Positions 1-10,657 of a stretch of DNA of 64,000 bases are shown here, one piece after another. Position numbers and translations under genes: made by a program. The notes beneath the pieces were generated by a model. The model had not been told where the DNA came from. It saw only the letters and a list, made by a program, of their open reading frames with translations, and made no database searches. The DNA lies in NCBI RefSeq assembly GCF_048771995.1, contig NC_133063.1, positions 63,323,014-63,387,013 of the forward strand. Direction: 5' to 3'. Numbering within the stretch: position 1 is the first letter of the stretch; each line of letters begins with the position of its first letter. The stretch comes from Taeniopygia guttata (taxonomy: Eukaryota > Chordata > Aves > Passeriformes > Estrildidae).

Positions 1-565
1 CAGATGTCTCAGTGTCTTCAGTTTGTCTGTTTGTGTGTTCTTTGGTTGCTTGGTTTTTGGTTGGTTATTTGGTTATTTAGTTATGTCTGGATTGGCATAT
101 TCCAGATGACTTTCATTTTGATTAGGATTTGTTAAGTACTGACATTCTGCTTCAGATGTGTAAAATAAACATTTTCATGAATATTTTCCTCAAAACAGTC
201 ATTTTTATCTTCTTTCTAATTGAATGTCTAAATGTCCATTTTAAAAGATAGCTCTACTAGATATCAAAAGATATTAACTACTGTTGAAGAGTGCAGGGTT
301 TTTTTGCATTGGAAAACAGTTGATGACACAGTCCTTGGTGAATAATTTCCAAATGTTATATACACTCACAGCAAAGAAATCCATTATTATATTGTAACCA
401 TTTCCAGCATCTGTGATTTTGCTATATCTAAATCCTAAGGATTTAATTCCAGTATATTTAAATTTGCAAGTGGATGTGATTGGAGAGTAATTTTTGGCAT
501 CTGTCCTGTCACTGTAATATTAGGAACCTTTCTCTTTTAAGTTTTTTTTGTTGTTGTTGTTGTGT

Positions 566-600
<35 letters not shown>

Positions 601-1601
601 CTCTGTGGTTGTCTTTGTCTTTGCTTGAAGGACTTTCCAAATGAGATTCCACGCAGCCTTTACTTTGGAATCTCATTGCAGCTCTAGACTCAACCATTTC
701 AGAGAGGTCAGCAGCACTCTGTCATATCTCTTCTAGTCCATGAACTTCATTAACAGTGACCACTCTCATTAGTTCTCACACATTTTTACTTTGGTTCATA
801 AAGACTGTTTCTCATGTTGCATTTTTCTACTCCCCTAACCCCATTCAATTAACATCAAATTCACTTTATAAAGTGATCACATATTGGAAATCTGTGTTCA
901 CATTCACTACGCTGAAGGTCCATCATTCTTCCTGCTTTCTGTTTAATATCTTATTTGTTATGTTGATTTCAGGGATAGAAAGGTTGCATTAAATGAAAAA
1001 AAATATTAAAAAAGCAAGCAAAATTCTAGGTTTTGCTAGACCATTTTACCTAACAAAACCTAGACCATTTTAGTCATTACTACAGCTATTCAGAAACTGA
1101 AAGGAAAAACCCAAATTTAGTTCTCAGTGCAGTACTTGTGACCAATGGTAACTATAACCCCCAAGATTCAGTTAAGTAAATAAATGTGAGCTACATGTTG
1201 TTGGACTAGAAGATAACTGTTACTGTAAAATGCCAAAAAGCTGATCAGAGTGGCCCCTTGATGTTCTGTGCTATTGTTGCTTATTCATGTGAACAGATGA
1301 CTTTGTTTCCCACTCGCATTTTGCTTTCTGCCCAGGAGTGGTGAATGAAACACTCGAGCTGAGCTGTGAATTACAGCTCCAGAATGAGCAAGGATCCTGC
1401 ACAACAACAGCACCTGATCTAATTTTTCCTTTGCCTCTGTGCTGAGAGAAAAGCAAGGTAAATTCATGTTGAATGTCTAAGTTCACTCAGTGGCTGACAA
1501 GACCTCCTTTAATGGATCCAGTACAAGTGATGAGCCCAACCAACACAGCAATCGTTGTGGACAATGCGTGTCGTGTATCAATGAAAATGTGCATTTGTGA
1601 C
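1..1601. other. No recognisable gene; AT-rich duplicated sequence
   Basis: The stretch is AT-rich and has a poly-T run near 567-600. I found no convincing gene. A short plus-strand segment at 1336-1441 follows an acceptor-like CTGCCCAG and stays open for about 35 codons, but it has no matching donor or recognisable homology, so I do not call it an exon. Confidence 0.5.
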
Positions 1602-2300
1602 TGTCCTAGGGTGATGTTAGGGTGTTTGTATCCCAAATCGTGTGTTCTGTTTATATTTGATATTATGTCCTGTGCTTTCAGAACTGACTCTGAAAGTGAA
1701 GGTCTGTTTTGTCTTGTTATCAGTCGGTTCACCTCCCCCCATGGTCTGTTGTCTAGAAGAGGCTAGTGCTGGCTGGCTTGCTTTGCTTTGCTTGCTGGCT
1801 TTTGCTGGCTTGCTTTGCTTTGCTTGCTCTTGCTCCTGCTTCTGCTTTTGCCTTTGCTTTTGCTTGGTAGTTTAGCTAAGCAGTCCAATTTTTTCCCTGG
1901 ACTGCTTTTGTTTTTTTCCTTTCCCTTTCCTGAATATCATCCCAACCTGCTCCAGACTGGGACCTGGGAAACACTGAGGAACACTGAGAGCCTGTGCTTT
2001 GTGATTTGCAGTGCTGAAGAGCAATCCCCAGTGCCCAGACCCGGGTGAGAGACTCTCTGGATTTGTGATCTCTTCAGAGTGGTGAAAGAGTTTGGTTATC
2101 ATCTGGTGTTGCTCTTTTTTTTTTTTTTTTTTTTTTTTTTGTGCGGGGGAGTGTTTTGTTTGTTAAATAAACAGGTTCTTTTCCACTTCTCTCTGAGAAA
2201 ATTCTTCCCGAACCAGGTGGGTGGGGAGGGGCCGTGTTTGTTTTTTTTCTGGGGGCTCCTTCCAGAGGTTTTTCTCCCAAATTTGCCCTAAACTAGGACA
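1602..2300 (+). mobile_element. ERVL-type LTR (solo or remnant)
   Basis: The segment starts TGTCCTAGGGTG and ends CTAAACTAGGACA. It is homologous along its length to the two LTRs of the full ERVL provirus at 45550-52382, but on the opposite strand and clearly diverged. It contains the same GCTT-rich tract (about 1780-1870), a poly-T run at about 2117-2140 and an AATAAA near 2166. I see no internal ERVL sequence on either side. The flanks (ending GTGAC and starting TCAGC) do not form a target-site duplication, so the element was rearranged or is not a simple solo LTR. Confidence 0.8.
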
Positions 2301-2527
2301 TCAGCTTAAGGGGTATTGTTTTAAAAAACAGCTGTTCAAAGGCAAAAGTTCTCATTATCTATCTCTAAAATAATCTTAGTCCCTGGGAAGAGAAACCTTC
2401 TTCTTCTCTGGGAAGCACCAGACTACTCTTCTTTCTTTCTCTGTTCAGCCTTCTCATGGGATCACAGCTATTTCAACATCTGCTTATCTTAGCATGGAGG
2501 CCTTTGCTTGATATCAATTTGAACAAT
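2301..2527. other. Unassigned sequence between LTR and pol remnant
   Basis: About 230 bases separate the ERVL-type LTR from the last recognisable reverse-transcriptase codons of the minus-strand provirus. I see no open frame or motif. It may be decayed pol. Confidence 0.35.
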
Positions 2528-3513
2528 TTAATCTCCCCATAGTTTCATGCTTATGTGCAGTAAATCATGTAAAAGTCTCCATTTTCCTGATTTCTTTTTT
2601 ATTACAAAAATAGGGGTATTCCAGGGGCTGAATGATTCTTCAATATGATCCACTTTCAATTGTTCTGTGACTAATTCTTGCAGGGCAGTAAGCATTTCGG
2701 TAGTAAGGGGCCACTGATCAACCCAGACAGGTTTATCTGTTAACCATGTCAAGGCTACAACTGGACATTCACCACCCTGCATCACAGTGGCTCCTATTAA
2801 AAATCCATAGTAATTCTGACACCCCATTGAGACAAACAATCTCATCCCCACAGACTTTGAGGAGTATCGGCAACAGCGGGTCTGATGTTAGCTTGTTGGC
2901 CATCGGGATGTTTCACATTAATTACAACGGCTGACAAGCCACCTGTTGTAGAACTACCCAACCCTGTAAGTCCAAAACTTGCATGAGTGAGAGACCACGA
3001 CTGAGGCCAACGCAGTCACGAGAGTATTGTAACATCTGCTCCAGTGTCAATCAAACCTGTTACCGGTATGGTCCCTGGATGATATCCACTGGCTGTGAGG
3101 ATGCATGTCTTTTCTGGATGGTTCTCCGTTACTTTCTCAGTCCAGAACACTTGAGGTACTTACTGTACTGGGAACAAAACTCACAAAGGCTACAAGCTGA
3201 GCGATGCAAGTTCCTTTCTGAATAGTAATAGGGCAGTCATCGATATCATAGCATGACTCTGTCCTAAATAATCAACATCAATAAGTCCTAAATGCCCATG
3301 AATACCTTTAAGCGTAGTACTTGATCTCCCTATCAGAAATGCACTCAATCCACGTCTTATTGGGCCATAGGTGTCATGGGGCACTTTGCATATTTCTTTT
3401 GCCAAAATAGTTATTACTGTGTCGGCGGTGGGTACATCAATCCCTGCGGACCCACTTGTTGCTCCTGAGTACTGTTCGCAAATGGGTAGCTTTGCAGTAC
3501 CGGGAAGGCCCAT
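2528..3513 (-). pseudogene. Betaretrovirus-like dUTPase, protease and truncated RT
   Basis: Reading on the minus strand, 3513-3190 encodes a dUTPase-like stretch with the ATSGSAGID signature. Bases near 3050-3030 encode the aspartic protease active site IDTGADVT, followed closely by a stop. Bases 2851-2528 encode the start of reverse transcriptase, including [11 protein letters not shown]. The order dUTPase, protease, RT is that of betaretrovirus-like (ERVK) elements. The frames are not continuous, and RT stops well before its YxDD active site, so this is a dead remnant. The region continues the gag remnant that lies at higher coordinates. An identical copy is at 61656-62641. Confidence 0.8.
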
Positions 3514-4828
3514 AATTGCTGTTTATGGTTGTCAGGTTATTTGTGTCCCCACACACCCCTTCGTGTTCTTCTTCCCATTTCCCTGCAACAGCTGACCATT
3601 TGCATGATACTTACTCTTGCACAGTGCCCAAATTTAGCACAATGATTGCACATAACATTGCTGCTTGCATTTGACTTAGATGCTATTTTCTGGGTATTAC
3701 ACTGTGCCTTTACATGTCCTTGCTGTCCACAATTACAGCATTTCGATGGTGGTCTTAGAACTGCAGCAAGAGCTGCCATTTTATGCTCTACTGAAACAAC
3801 TTTTGAGCAAGCAGTAACCATTTCAGGCAATGTGGGCTTCCCAGGTATGGTGTCAATAATCTTTCTGCAGTCTGGGTTTGCATTTTCTTTCACCAATTGT
3901 ATATACAATCTATGTCACAAAGGTTCATTATCTACCTGTTTTTCAATAGCTGCAGCAAGCTTTTCCACAAACTGCAAAAATGGTTCTCTCATCCCTTGTT
4001 GTATAGTAACATATCTCTGCTTTGGAGCTGCCATTTCCATTGTTTTAATTAAAACACTCATGCCTATTTGCTGAGCTTGTGTCAAAATTGAAGGATCCCA
4101 CCTTGCCTGTAAATCTGGGTTAGCAAAAGGCCCAGTGCCCAATAAGGCATCAACACCCACAGTGTGATGAGAGTCCTGTTGAAGCAGCTGCATGTTTGTT
4201 AAAGCTGTGCACTTCGCCACTCACCTCCAAGTTTCTGGAAACACACCATATTGTACTGGTTGGAATAAAATTGTAGCAAGGTGCATGATGTCATAAGGTG
4301 CAAGCATACTGCATTAATTACATGTATTAACTGCATTACCTCTGAGGAATTAATACCAAACTGAGCCACTTTCAATTGGAGATCTTGCACAACCTTCCAA
4401 GCAAAGATGTGATGACTATCATTCTGCCCTGTTCCAGGAACTGCTTTAAAAACTGGAAAAGCCATAGGATTATCACAGGCAACATTTGCGTTAACACTCT
4501 GCTCCTGAGGTACTTTTGGGGCACCTAATCTTTCTATTAGGTCCCCATTTTTTTCTTCAGCTGCTTTCTTCCTAACAAATTCCCAAAACTTCTGAGGCTG
4601 TCAGGGAAGCACAGTTACTTGACACAGAGGCAAAGTCCATGGGGCAGTAGGGCTAGATCTATTAGAAGGTGAACTGTCAACAGTTCCCTGACCCAACTCA
4701 GGTGTTACTGCAGGTGACTCTTCACTTGATTTGCTGTCACTGTCCAGCAATGGAGGATACGACCTTGCAAACTGTTCATGCAGCTCAGAAGGGGGCGGGG
4801 GGCAAATGGCTGGGCTAGAGTGGAGGGG

Positions 4829-5138
4829 TGTAGGTCTTAGATTCAGTCAAAGAGAAAACATAAAGTTTCTAACCAGGTAGAAGCTTGAGAAAGTGTTGAG
4901 AAAGAATGTAAATAAGTTCTTTATCTCTCTTGTAGTTCACATTGTTTATAATTGGGTTTTACTACTGTATGTCATTCACTGCACACCAATAGCGTGCGAG
5001 GTTTTCACTTCAGGACCAATAGAGTTGGTCTGCACGAAGCTCTGTATAAAAGAGCGATGTATTTTGAAATAAATCAGAGTTATAGTCTCAGCCTTCTGAA
5101 CAAAGTCTATTCATTCCCATCCTGCCTCAACAGCGTCA
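4829..5138 (+). mobile_element. Solo LTR inside gag remnant, 6-bp TSD
   Basis: A 310-bp segment starts TGTAGGTC and ends GCGTCA. It is flanked on both sides by GAGGGG (4823-4828 and 5139-5144), a perfect 6-bp target duplication. It has a TATA-like TATAAAAGAG near 5044 and AATAAAT near 5071, both in plus orientation, opposite to the host provirus. A 6-bp duplication fits a betaretrovirus-like integrase. The first 44 bases also appear at the right edge of the window in the second repeat copy. Confidence 0.85.
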
Positions 5139-5289
5139 GAGGGGAGCAGGGGGCAGACAGCTGGGTTTGTCTCTCTGCTAAAGACATTTCAGCCAACTGG
5201 CGCAGTGGTGTAGTGTATACGGGGACCGCTGCAAGCTGCTGCGCAGGTGTGAGATAAAGAGGCTTAGGAGTCTGATAAGGAGGTACTTT

Positions 5290-5435
5290 GGCAGTCTGCC
5301 CAGAAGCCTTAGCAGCTTTCCCAAAAGCTTCAGCATCCAGCCCAGAAGCTCTGGCAGTGTTCCTGGGAGCTTTGGCAGCTGGCATAGAAGCTCTGGCAAC
5401 TTTCCTGGAAGCTTTGGTAGCCTGCCTGGTAACTT
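5290..5435 (-). repeat. 24-bp coding minisatellite in gag
   Basis: About six imperfect copies of a 24-bp unit encode an eight-residue Ala/Lys/Ser-rich repeat in the minus-strand gag frame. The repeat is also open in other frames, as expected for a unit that is a multiple of three. Confidence 0.7.
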
Positions 5436-6040
5436 CCATGGACACCTGCTCCTTCTTCAAGGATGTATTCAACAAGTTCCCCATCAAAGGCCCCATCTGA
5501 CTCATCCCTCCCATCAGACTCCTTTATCAACCCCAAATCTTCATCCACGTTGTACTCTGCTTGTTCCCGCTGTTTTCCATTCCTTTAATGCCTCAAAAAG
5601 CGATCTCCAATTGGGTAACAACTAGATGGACAAGTTTTATCTCCCGCTCAGATGAGTTCCCACAGCCTGTCCCTGACTTTTTTCCAAGTTTTAACACTAA
5701 ATGCTGTGTCAGGATCAGTGGCAAAATCCTATGATCTAGCTCACAGCAATATACTATGAAGGGCATAGTCTGAAGTATTAATTCCCTTATTTCTTAACAA
5801 AGCTTTCCATGTGGCCAAAACAATCTCTTCCTCTTTAGATTTATTTCCCATTATTACTAGTTGGTGCCTCCCCTGCTTCCAGGTGTCCTGATAGGAGAAA
5901 ATCAAGTCTGGACCTCCCTGTGGCTTCCACACGCCACTCTCAGCCGCACCAGCGCCGCCTCCCCCGCTGCTCCCCAGTGGGTCACGGCTGGGAGCTGGGA
6001 CCCCGCGTGGCTCCAGACTGACCACGCTGTTCAGGCTGTT

Positions 6041-6060
6041 GCTCCACGCGGTGGGCACCA
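6041..6060 (-). other. Retroviral primer-binding site
   Basis: The minus strand reads TGGTGCCCACCGCGTGGAGC two bases after the LTR end. It resembles a tRNA-Lys-type primer site (TGGCGCCCAACGTGGGGC) with several changes. Confidence 0.65.
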
Positions 6061-6062
6061 GC

Positions 6063-6540
6063 TGTCACTGGTATATACACTGTATCCCGAGGCGGTCGCG
6101 ACACAAAGCACAGACCACAGGCGGTCTCAGATGGCAATTCTTTATTATCGAACATGGCTGACCTTTTATAAACTTTCTAATTGTTTATACTTCTTCTACC
6201 CCAACTATTGGCCACAAAAAATCAACATAACACCACTGGTGAACAGTAACAGTGACTTTAGTTAACTTTCTAAAAATACTTTGTCTGTCTGCAGTGCTCT
6301 CCTTATCTTTCTTCAGTTCTTCTCTTCTCTCAGTCTCCTTGGTAGCAGCCTTGGAGAGAGCTCTTTAACAGCTTCTTCTTGCTCTCAGCTTCTTTTCGCT
6401 CCTTTAGCTAACAGGCCTGCTGTTAGCCCCTTCCACAGTAATTCATCCATGAGGGGCAAGAAACAAGTAGAGCAGAATAGGATTAAAAAGTCTAGTGATT
6501 AATTAGAATTGGTTAAAGTCTGACAGACCTTGAGATGACA
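6063..6540 (-). mobile_element. 5' LTR of betaretrovirus-like provirus
   Basis: On the minus strand the LTR ends CAGTGACA at 6063, directly upstream of the primer site. It carries a TATA-like TTATAAAAGG near 6165 and AATAAAG near 6140. The outer end is set at TGTCATCTC near 6540 by the TG rule and is uncertain. The 3' LTR of this provirus is not in the window, so the usual LTR-LTR and target-duplication checks are unavailable. Confidence 0.6.
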
Positions 6541-7218
6541 CCAAAATTAAGCATCCTAGAGTGTAGCCTACAGCACACTACTCGCATTTCTATATTCAGG
6601 AAACATGTTTTCTTCCTTTTACGCTGTCTTAATTTAAAAGCTGAAAAATTCAAGAGGAATTATTACATCCTCCAATGAGTCCATGAAGTTTCCTCTCAAT
6701 GATCTCCTTAGTGTTACTGCAGTCTACTATTCAAGTATATGGGACAACTGTCACAGTAATCTCATTAAAAATGTGTACTTTGTTAAAATAACCATCACAA
6801 AAATCAGTCATAGTAAGGTAGATAAGACAGAATCAGTATTGATATTGAAAATCTATTATGGAAGCCGAGAAAGGCAGAATCCAAAAACTTCAGAAGTGTG
6901 TATATAATATACTCATTTAGTTGAAAAAAACTAATACATGTTTATTAGAACAAGTTTGGGGTTTTTTTTAAATCTCATGTTTTCTACTTTGGATAGCTTT
7001 ACCTCAGCAGTCTACAAATTATTTTTGCTGTATTAAACTAGTGAAACAAGGATATTTAGTCTAGATTTTTAAGTTCCAGAAGGAAGTATTATGCAGTGTT
7101 ACAAATGAAAAGCTACGTTAGCTTCCTAATTTATCAGTAAAATACCTAACTGCAGAATGATATCAGCAAGAAATTCTATTACTTTGGAAGAGCAGGGTGA
7201 TATGTTAGAGAACTCTAC
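6541..7218. other. No gene seen
   Basis: AT-rich sequence with short plus-strand open frames only. I see no repeats or splice-bounded coding segments. Confidence 0.4.
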
Positions 7219-8085
7219 CTTTGCCGACACTGGAGAAGAAGGAGTAGCACAGGTGTTGGAATAGCTACTGCTGTCTGCAGGCTTCACTGAGGACTGAGCT
7301 GATCTGTCATCTGAGGATTGTCTGGAGAGCAAAATGTCTTTTTCTTTGTACTTCTTTGGCTGGTGGAGTGCAGGAGAAGTAGATTTCACTGAAACCCTAC
7401 AAAGGACATACTTTGAGTTTCACAAGCAGTCACTGAACAACGTACATCGACCTGCCAACCTACTGCATGACCACATGTATTACAGCAACTACAAAATCTA
7501 TTAAAGCCTAACTAAAAACTCATACTGACCATTCATTGCTTTTTAATGCTACTGTTCAACTTCTTCTGCTACTTCTCAAACATCACAATTCATGGACAAT
7601 ATTCCTGACTGCTCTCTCCAACAGCAGCCCCAGGTATGAAATACTTCTCTTTGGGACCACAATGCAGCATACAACAGTATAACACCTTCCAACTGTACTT
7701 CCGCTGTTTCCACCTCCTATTACTAGCAGAAACTTAAGTGATACTTGTATACATAAACTGCAACCTACAGTGAGCAGAAGACCTCAGCATCTTACTTTTC
7801 AGCATGAGAGAAGTCAGACAATTCTGTTTCTGTTGAGCTGTTTCTGCTGTTGGTTGACATGCATGTAGATGCCAAAGGAAGTTCTTCACAAGTCACAGGC
7901 CTTGGTCTCTGGCCAATTCCTGAAGGCTGCTGTAGACCTGCAGACTGTTCTTCAGCACTCAGAACAGCTGTAATTGCTCTTACAGTTGTTTCATCAACCT
8001 CAGACCACAGCTTAGAAGGAGCTCGCATACGACGCAGAAACAAGCTGTGCCACTTCTGCCTGAGTTGCAGCAGCATACCAGCAGC
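7219..8085 (-). CDS. Two exon-like segments of an unrecognised gene (partial)
   Basis: Exon-like segment one is 8085-7796: acceptor TTTATTGCAG, 290 bp open, donor GTAAGA. It encodes a protein-like sequence with LLQLRQKWHSLFLRRM near its start and a Ser/Thr-rich end. Segment two is 7388-7219: acceptor GGGTTTCAG, 170 bp, donor GTAGAG. It is also Ser-rich and charged (QPKKYKEKDILLSRQSSDD). Composition and splice signals look like real coding sequence. However, segment one leaves two bases of a codon while segment two needs one, so a small exon between them is missing or this is a decayed gene copy. I do not recognise the family. Flanking exons were not found within the window. Confidence 0.55.
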
Positions 8086-8471
8086 CTGCAATAAATTCCA
8101 ATTCTGTTCAATACTGATGAAAATTAGATCACACAGGTAAGAGAACCCTGTCTTTTCCATATCAGGCAGCACCTGGCATTCTAATATAAACAGGGCCCAC
8201 AATTAAAGGCAAGACTAAGGTCTTGGGGAAGGGGAATAATCCATATTTAAATTAAGATGTTAAATTGCTTTCTTTTCCTTGGGTGCAAGGTAATTTTGGA
8301 AACATTTCATTTAGCTCGGTAATAAACTTAGCTTTGTATTGTAATTCCACAGACTTTTTTTTTTCCTTCTTATCTTTCAAGAAAACCCAATCCTTTCATG
8401 CTTTATGCCCTTCCTCTCAAATCAGTCTCAGCTTGCATGCTGAGGTGTCGGGGGGGGATTTCTATGTTTGC

Positions 8472-9217
8472 GCTCACCTTCTTTGAGACAATGAGCGCAG
8501 TGTCACCTGTGCATCCCTGGATATGCCTTGAAGCTGCAATGCTTAATTTGTAATCCAAGGGGAAATGTATCTAAATTTCTTGGGATAAACAGTTACTTTG
8601 CAAATAGACTGATAGAGAAACTTAGCAATTTTTAAGGAGTAAAATCCCAAGGCAATAAGGGAAGTGTACATATGCTTTTCATTGCTTTATAGAATTTTCT
8701 TTGATACAATCTGACTTCCTTTCTCAGTTAAAAAGATAAAAAATAGAGAAATATCTGAGCTTTAGCTGTGTGTCTGGATATGAAGCCACATGAGGTTTTT
8801 GAAGGGCCCCACACAAGTTTTTCAAGTATTCTCTAAGCCTCCAGGTTCCCCAGCCCCAGGAGCACCCAGTTTTGTTGGTTTTGCATGGGTCAATTTTTGG
8901 AGAGGAGGAAAGAAGGCAGCCGGGAAAGTGAGGCATTTCTGCCATAAGCTTTCCCTGTGCCAGGCAGAAGCAATCACTGAGTGCCTCTGAGAGCAGGCGC
9001 GCTGCTCAGCCAATTAGAAAAGCTGGCGCCGCCTCTAGGACACATTTTTAAGAGAGGAAAAAAGAGAGGAAAAGAAGCTGGCTTTCTCTCTGCCCTCCGA
9101 GGGGTGCTGCGGGGCAGCGGGGCCCCTTCCCGGCGGGCTCGGGGGCTCTTTCCCAGCAGGGCCGCCGGGCTGTGCTGCCGGGGCTCATCCCAGCGCCGCC
9201 AGCAGCTAGGTGTTGTT
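8472..9217. repeat. Duplicated block, copy at 52978-54317
   Basis: Collinear and highly similar to 52978-54317. The other copy has about 600 extra bases in the middle, including a CR1 insertion. Similarity ends abruptly at CAGCAGCT. Its position just downstream of the kinase gene matters for the locus comparison given under findings. Confidence 0.85.
8990..9215 (+). promoter_or_regulatory. GC-rich promoter-like segment
   Basis: A CAGCCAATTAG CCAAT-type box near 9006, an AT-rich TTTTTAAGAGAGG near 9045 and a CpG-rich stretch follow each other in plus orientation. The same arrangement is in the copy at 54100-54320. No coding exon was recognised downstream in either copy, so the call rests on composition only. 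Confidence 0.3.
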
Positions 9218-9410
9218 AGTTATGGTTTGCATTTGTTCCAGTTAATTTGTTGGGTGTGGATGTGTGCTGGAAAATGGGAGGGGGGGGAGGGTTGAACACC
9301 AAACCAAAGGGAAGTACACCCAGCTCAGTTGAATCCTTACTAAGAAGAACGGTTCTCTTTTGCTTTAATGACTTTGTCTCCATTTAATTGTACCTAAGAG
9401 TTTATTTCTA

Positions 9411-9846
9411 ACACCTCCCTCCCAGCAGCTCCGAGCTGCAGCGTGGCACAGCGCTTGCTGTGTGCCAGAGAGCACGAAGCAGGCTGGCCTGCTGGCCCTG
9501 AATATTTCTGCAAAGCACTCTGCAGGTCACAGCTTTGCTGTGGCTCAGTGCAGAAGTGCAGGCGCTGCCTCCCAGAGCTGTGTGAGGCACTGGCTCCTGC
9601 AGCCGGGAGCTGACAAGCTGTCCCTGCCTCCCGCTGGCCCATGGTCCCCTGGCACAAGCGCCGTGCCTGAAGGACGCTGCCCTGTGCTCCAGCCTGCCGA
9701 GCAGCCCGGCTCCTGCCCCGGTGCCCAGAGTGCTGCACACACTGCTGACCTTTGCCAGGAGTCGCAGGGCAGCCGGCACAAGAGTGGGAATGCTGAGCCA
9801 GGCCACCGGCCCTCAGCTGCCCTTGGCCTTTCTCTCCTCGGGGCAG
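9411..9846. repeat. GC-rich duplicated block, copy at 38809-39244
   Basis: About 436 bases are nearly identical to 38809-39244, with scattered substitutions and one single-base length change in a GGCTCC run. Several frames are open in both copies because the block is GC-rich. The single-base change shifts them relative to each other, so there is no evidence that it encodes protein. Confidence 0.85.
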
Positions 9847-10560
9847 ACTCCAGAGGGCCAATGCCTCCAGGCTGGGCTGTGCCCAGCAGGGCTCCGCTTC
9901 CCCTCGGGAGCAGCCGGCTGCGCTTGGCCTCTGAGAGCGGAGGATGCGCCCGCTGCCAGCAAGAGGCACGCAGGGCCAGGCTGTGCCTCCTGCAGCTACA
10001 AGGGCCTCCTTGCAGCCTGCCCCTGCCCAGGCTCAGGCTGCTCCGGGCTCTGCCAGGGCTCTGCTGCGGCTCCACGCCGGGCAAGGCGGGGCCCGCTCTC
10101 ACCTCACACTCGCTGACAGCTCTGCACCGCAGGAGACCTTTCAGAGCACCTCTCTGATCTTTCTGCTTTCTCTGCTGAGCAAGGCTCTCCTCCGGCCAAA
10201 GATATTGCCCTTCGCGATACAAATCCAAGTGGCAGGCACCCAAATGCTCTCGAGTCACAGCTGAAGGCCTGCATCTGCACAGGATGTTTTGGCTGCCCCA
10301 TTTCCCTTTGTTTTTTCCTGCAAATGCCATTGCCCTTTCTGCCTCAACTAGAAATACTACAGCTGGCCAAAAGCTGCCTAGTGGGCCATATTCCAAAGAC
10401 AGTGTGGTCTGGAGAGGATGAATGGACAAGATCCTTCCCCCACTTAAAAACCATACAAAAGAAGCCATAAGTGTGACTTAACACCCATAAAAAACAACTG
10501 GTAATTCAAAAGGAAATGTTGAGTTTTCTGTAGGGGTCAGAAGGAGGGCAGTCTTCCAAG
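9847..10560. other. No gene seen
   Basis: GC-rich to about 10120, then mixed composition. A long minus-strand open frame (10468-9545) crosses the edge of the duplicated block and has a low-complexity Arg/Ala/Ser composition. I treat it as a compositional artefact. Confidence 0.4.
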
Positions 10561-10580
10561 TGAGTTGATGTTTCAGAAAC

Positions 10581-10586
10581 TTTATT
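10581..10586 (-). terminator. Poly(A) signal of the PAK-like gene
   Basis: AATAAA on the minus strand, about 72 bases after the TAA stop at 10658. This spacing gives a short, normal 3' UTR. Confidence 0.75.
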
Positions 10587-10657
10587 TAATGAAAATCCTC
10601 GTCTACAATCCTATAATCCTCGAAATTGGTTTTGGCGATGACATCTTGACTTGATTG

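Larger units (their letters stand above)
1..4872. repeat. Long direct repeat, first copy
   Basis: This stretch matches 59123-64000 in the same orientation. The offset is 59122 at the start, 59127 after the first poly-T run and 59128 after the second, so the only length changes I could see are in homopolymers. Every long open frame inside has the same translation in both copies. Homology continues to both window edges, so the true length is unknown and is at least 4.87 kb. Either a very recent duplication with a period near 59 kb or an assembly duplicate would explain it. Confidence 0.95.
3537..5851 (-). pseudogene. Betaretrovirus-like gag remnant
   Basis: Gag starts at an ATG at 5851 that gives MGNKSKEE, a myristoylation-type matrix N-terminus, about 190 bases after the primer-binding site. 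Frame breaks and stops follow. An acidic stretch lies at 5548-5330, a repetitive Ala/Lys stretch at 5514-5140, capsid at 4465-3915 with a major-homology-like QGMREPFLQF, and nucleocapsid at 3760-3610. The first zinc knuckle is intact (CNCGQQGHVKAQC). The second (CNHCAKFGHC) lacks its last cysteine. A solo LTR at 4829-5138 interrupts the frame between the repeat region and capsid. Several frame shifts and stops make it non-functional. Confidence 0.8.

Noticed and set aside
1336..1441. Possible plus-strand exon after CTGCCCAG
   Set aside because: No donor in phase, no homology recognised, and surrounding sequence is unlike a gene.
1642..2048. Cys/Leu-rich plus-strand frames
   Set aside because: Products of the GCTT/TGCT tract in the ERVL-type LTR.
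9545..10468. 307-residue minus-strand open frame
   Set aside because: It crosses the border of a duplicated GC-rich block, has low-complexity composition, and its counterpart at 38.8-39.2 kb is shifted by a single-base change. Open frames arise easily at this GC content.
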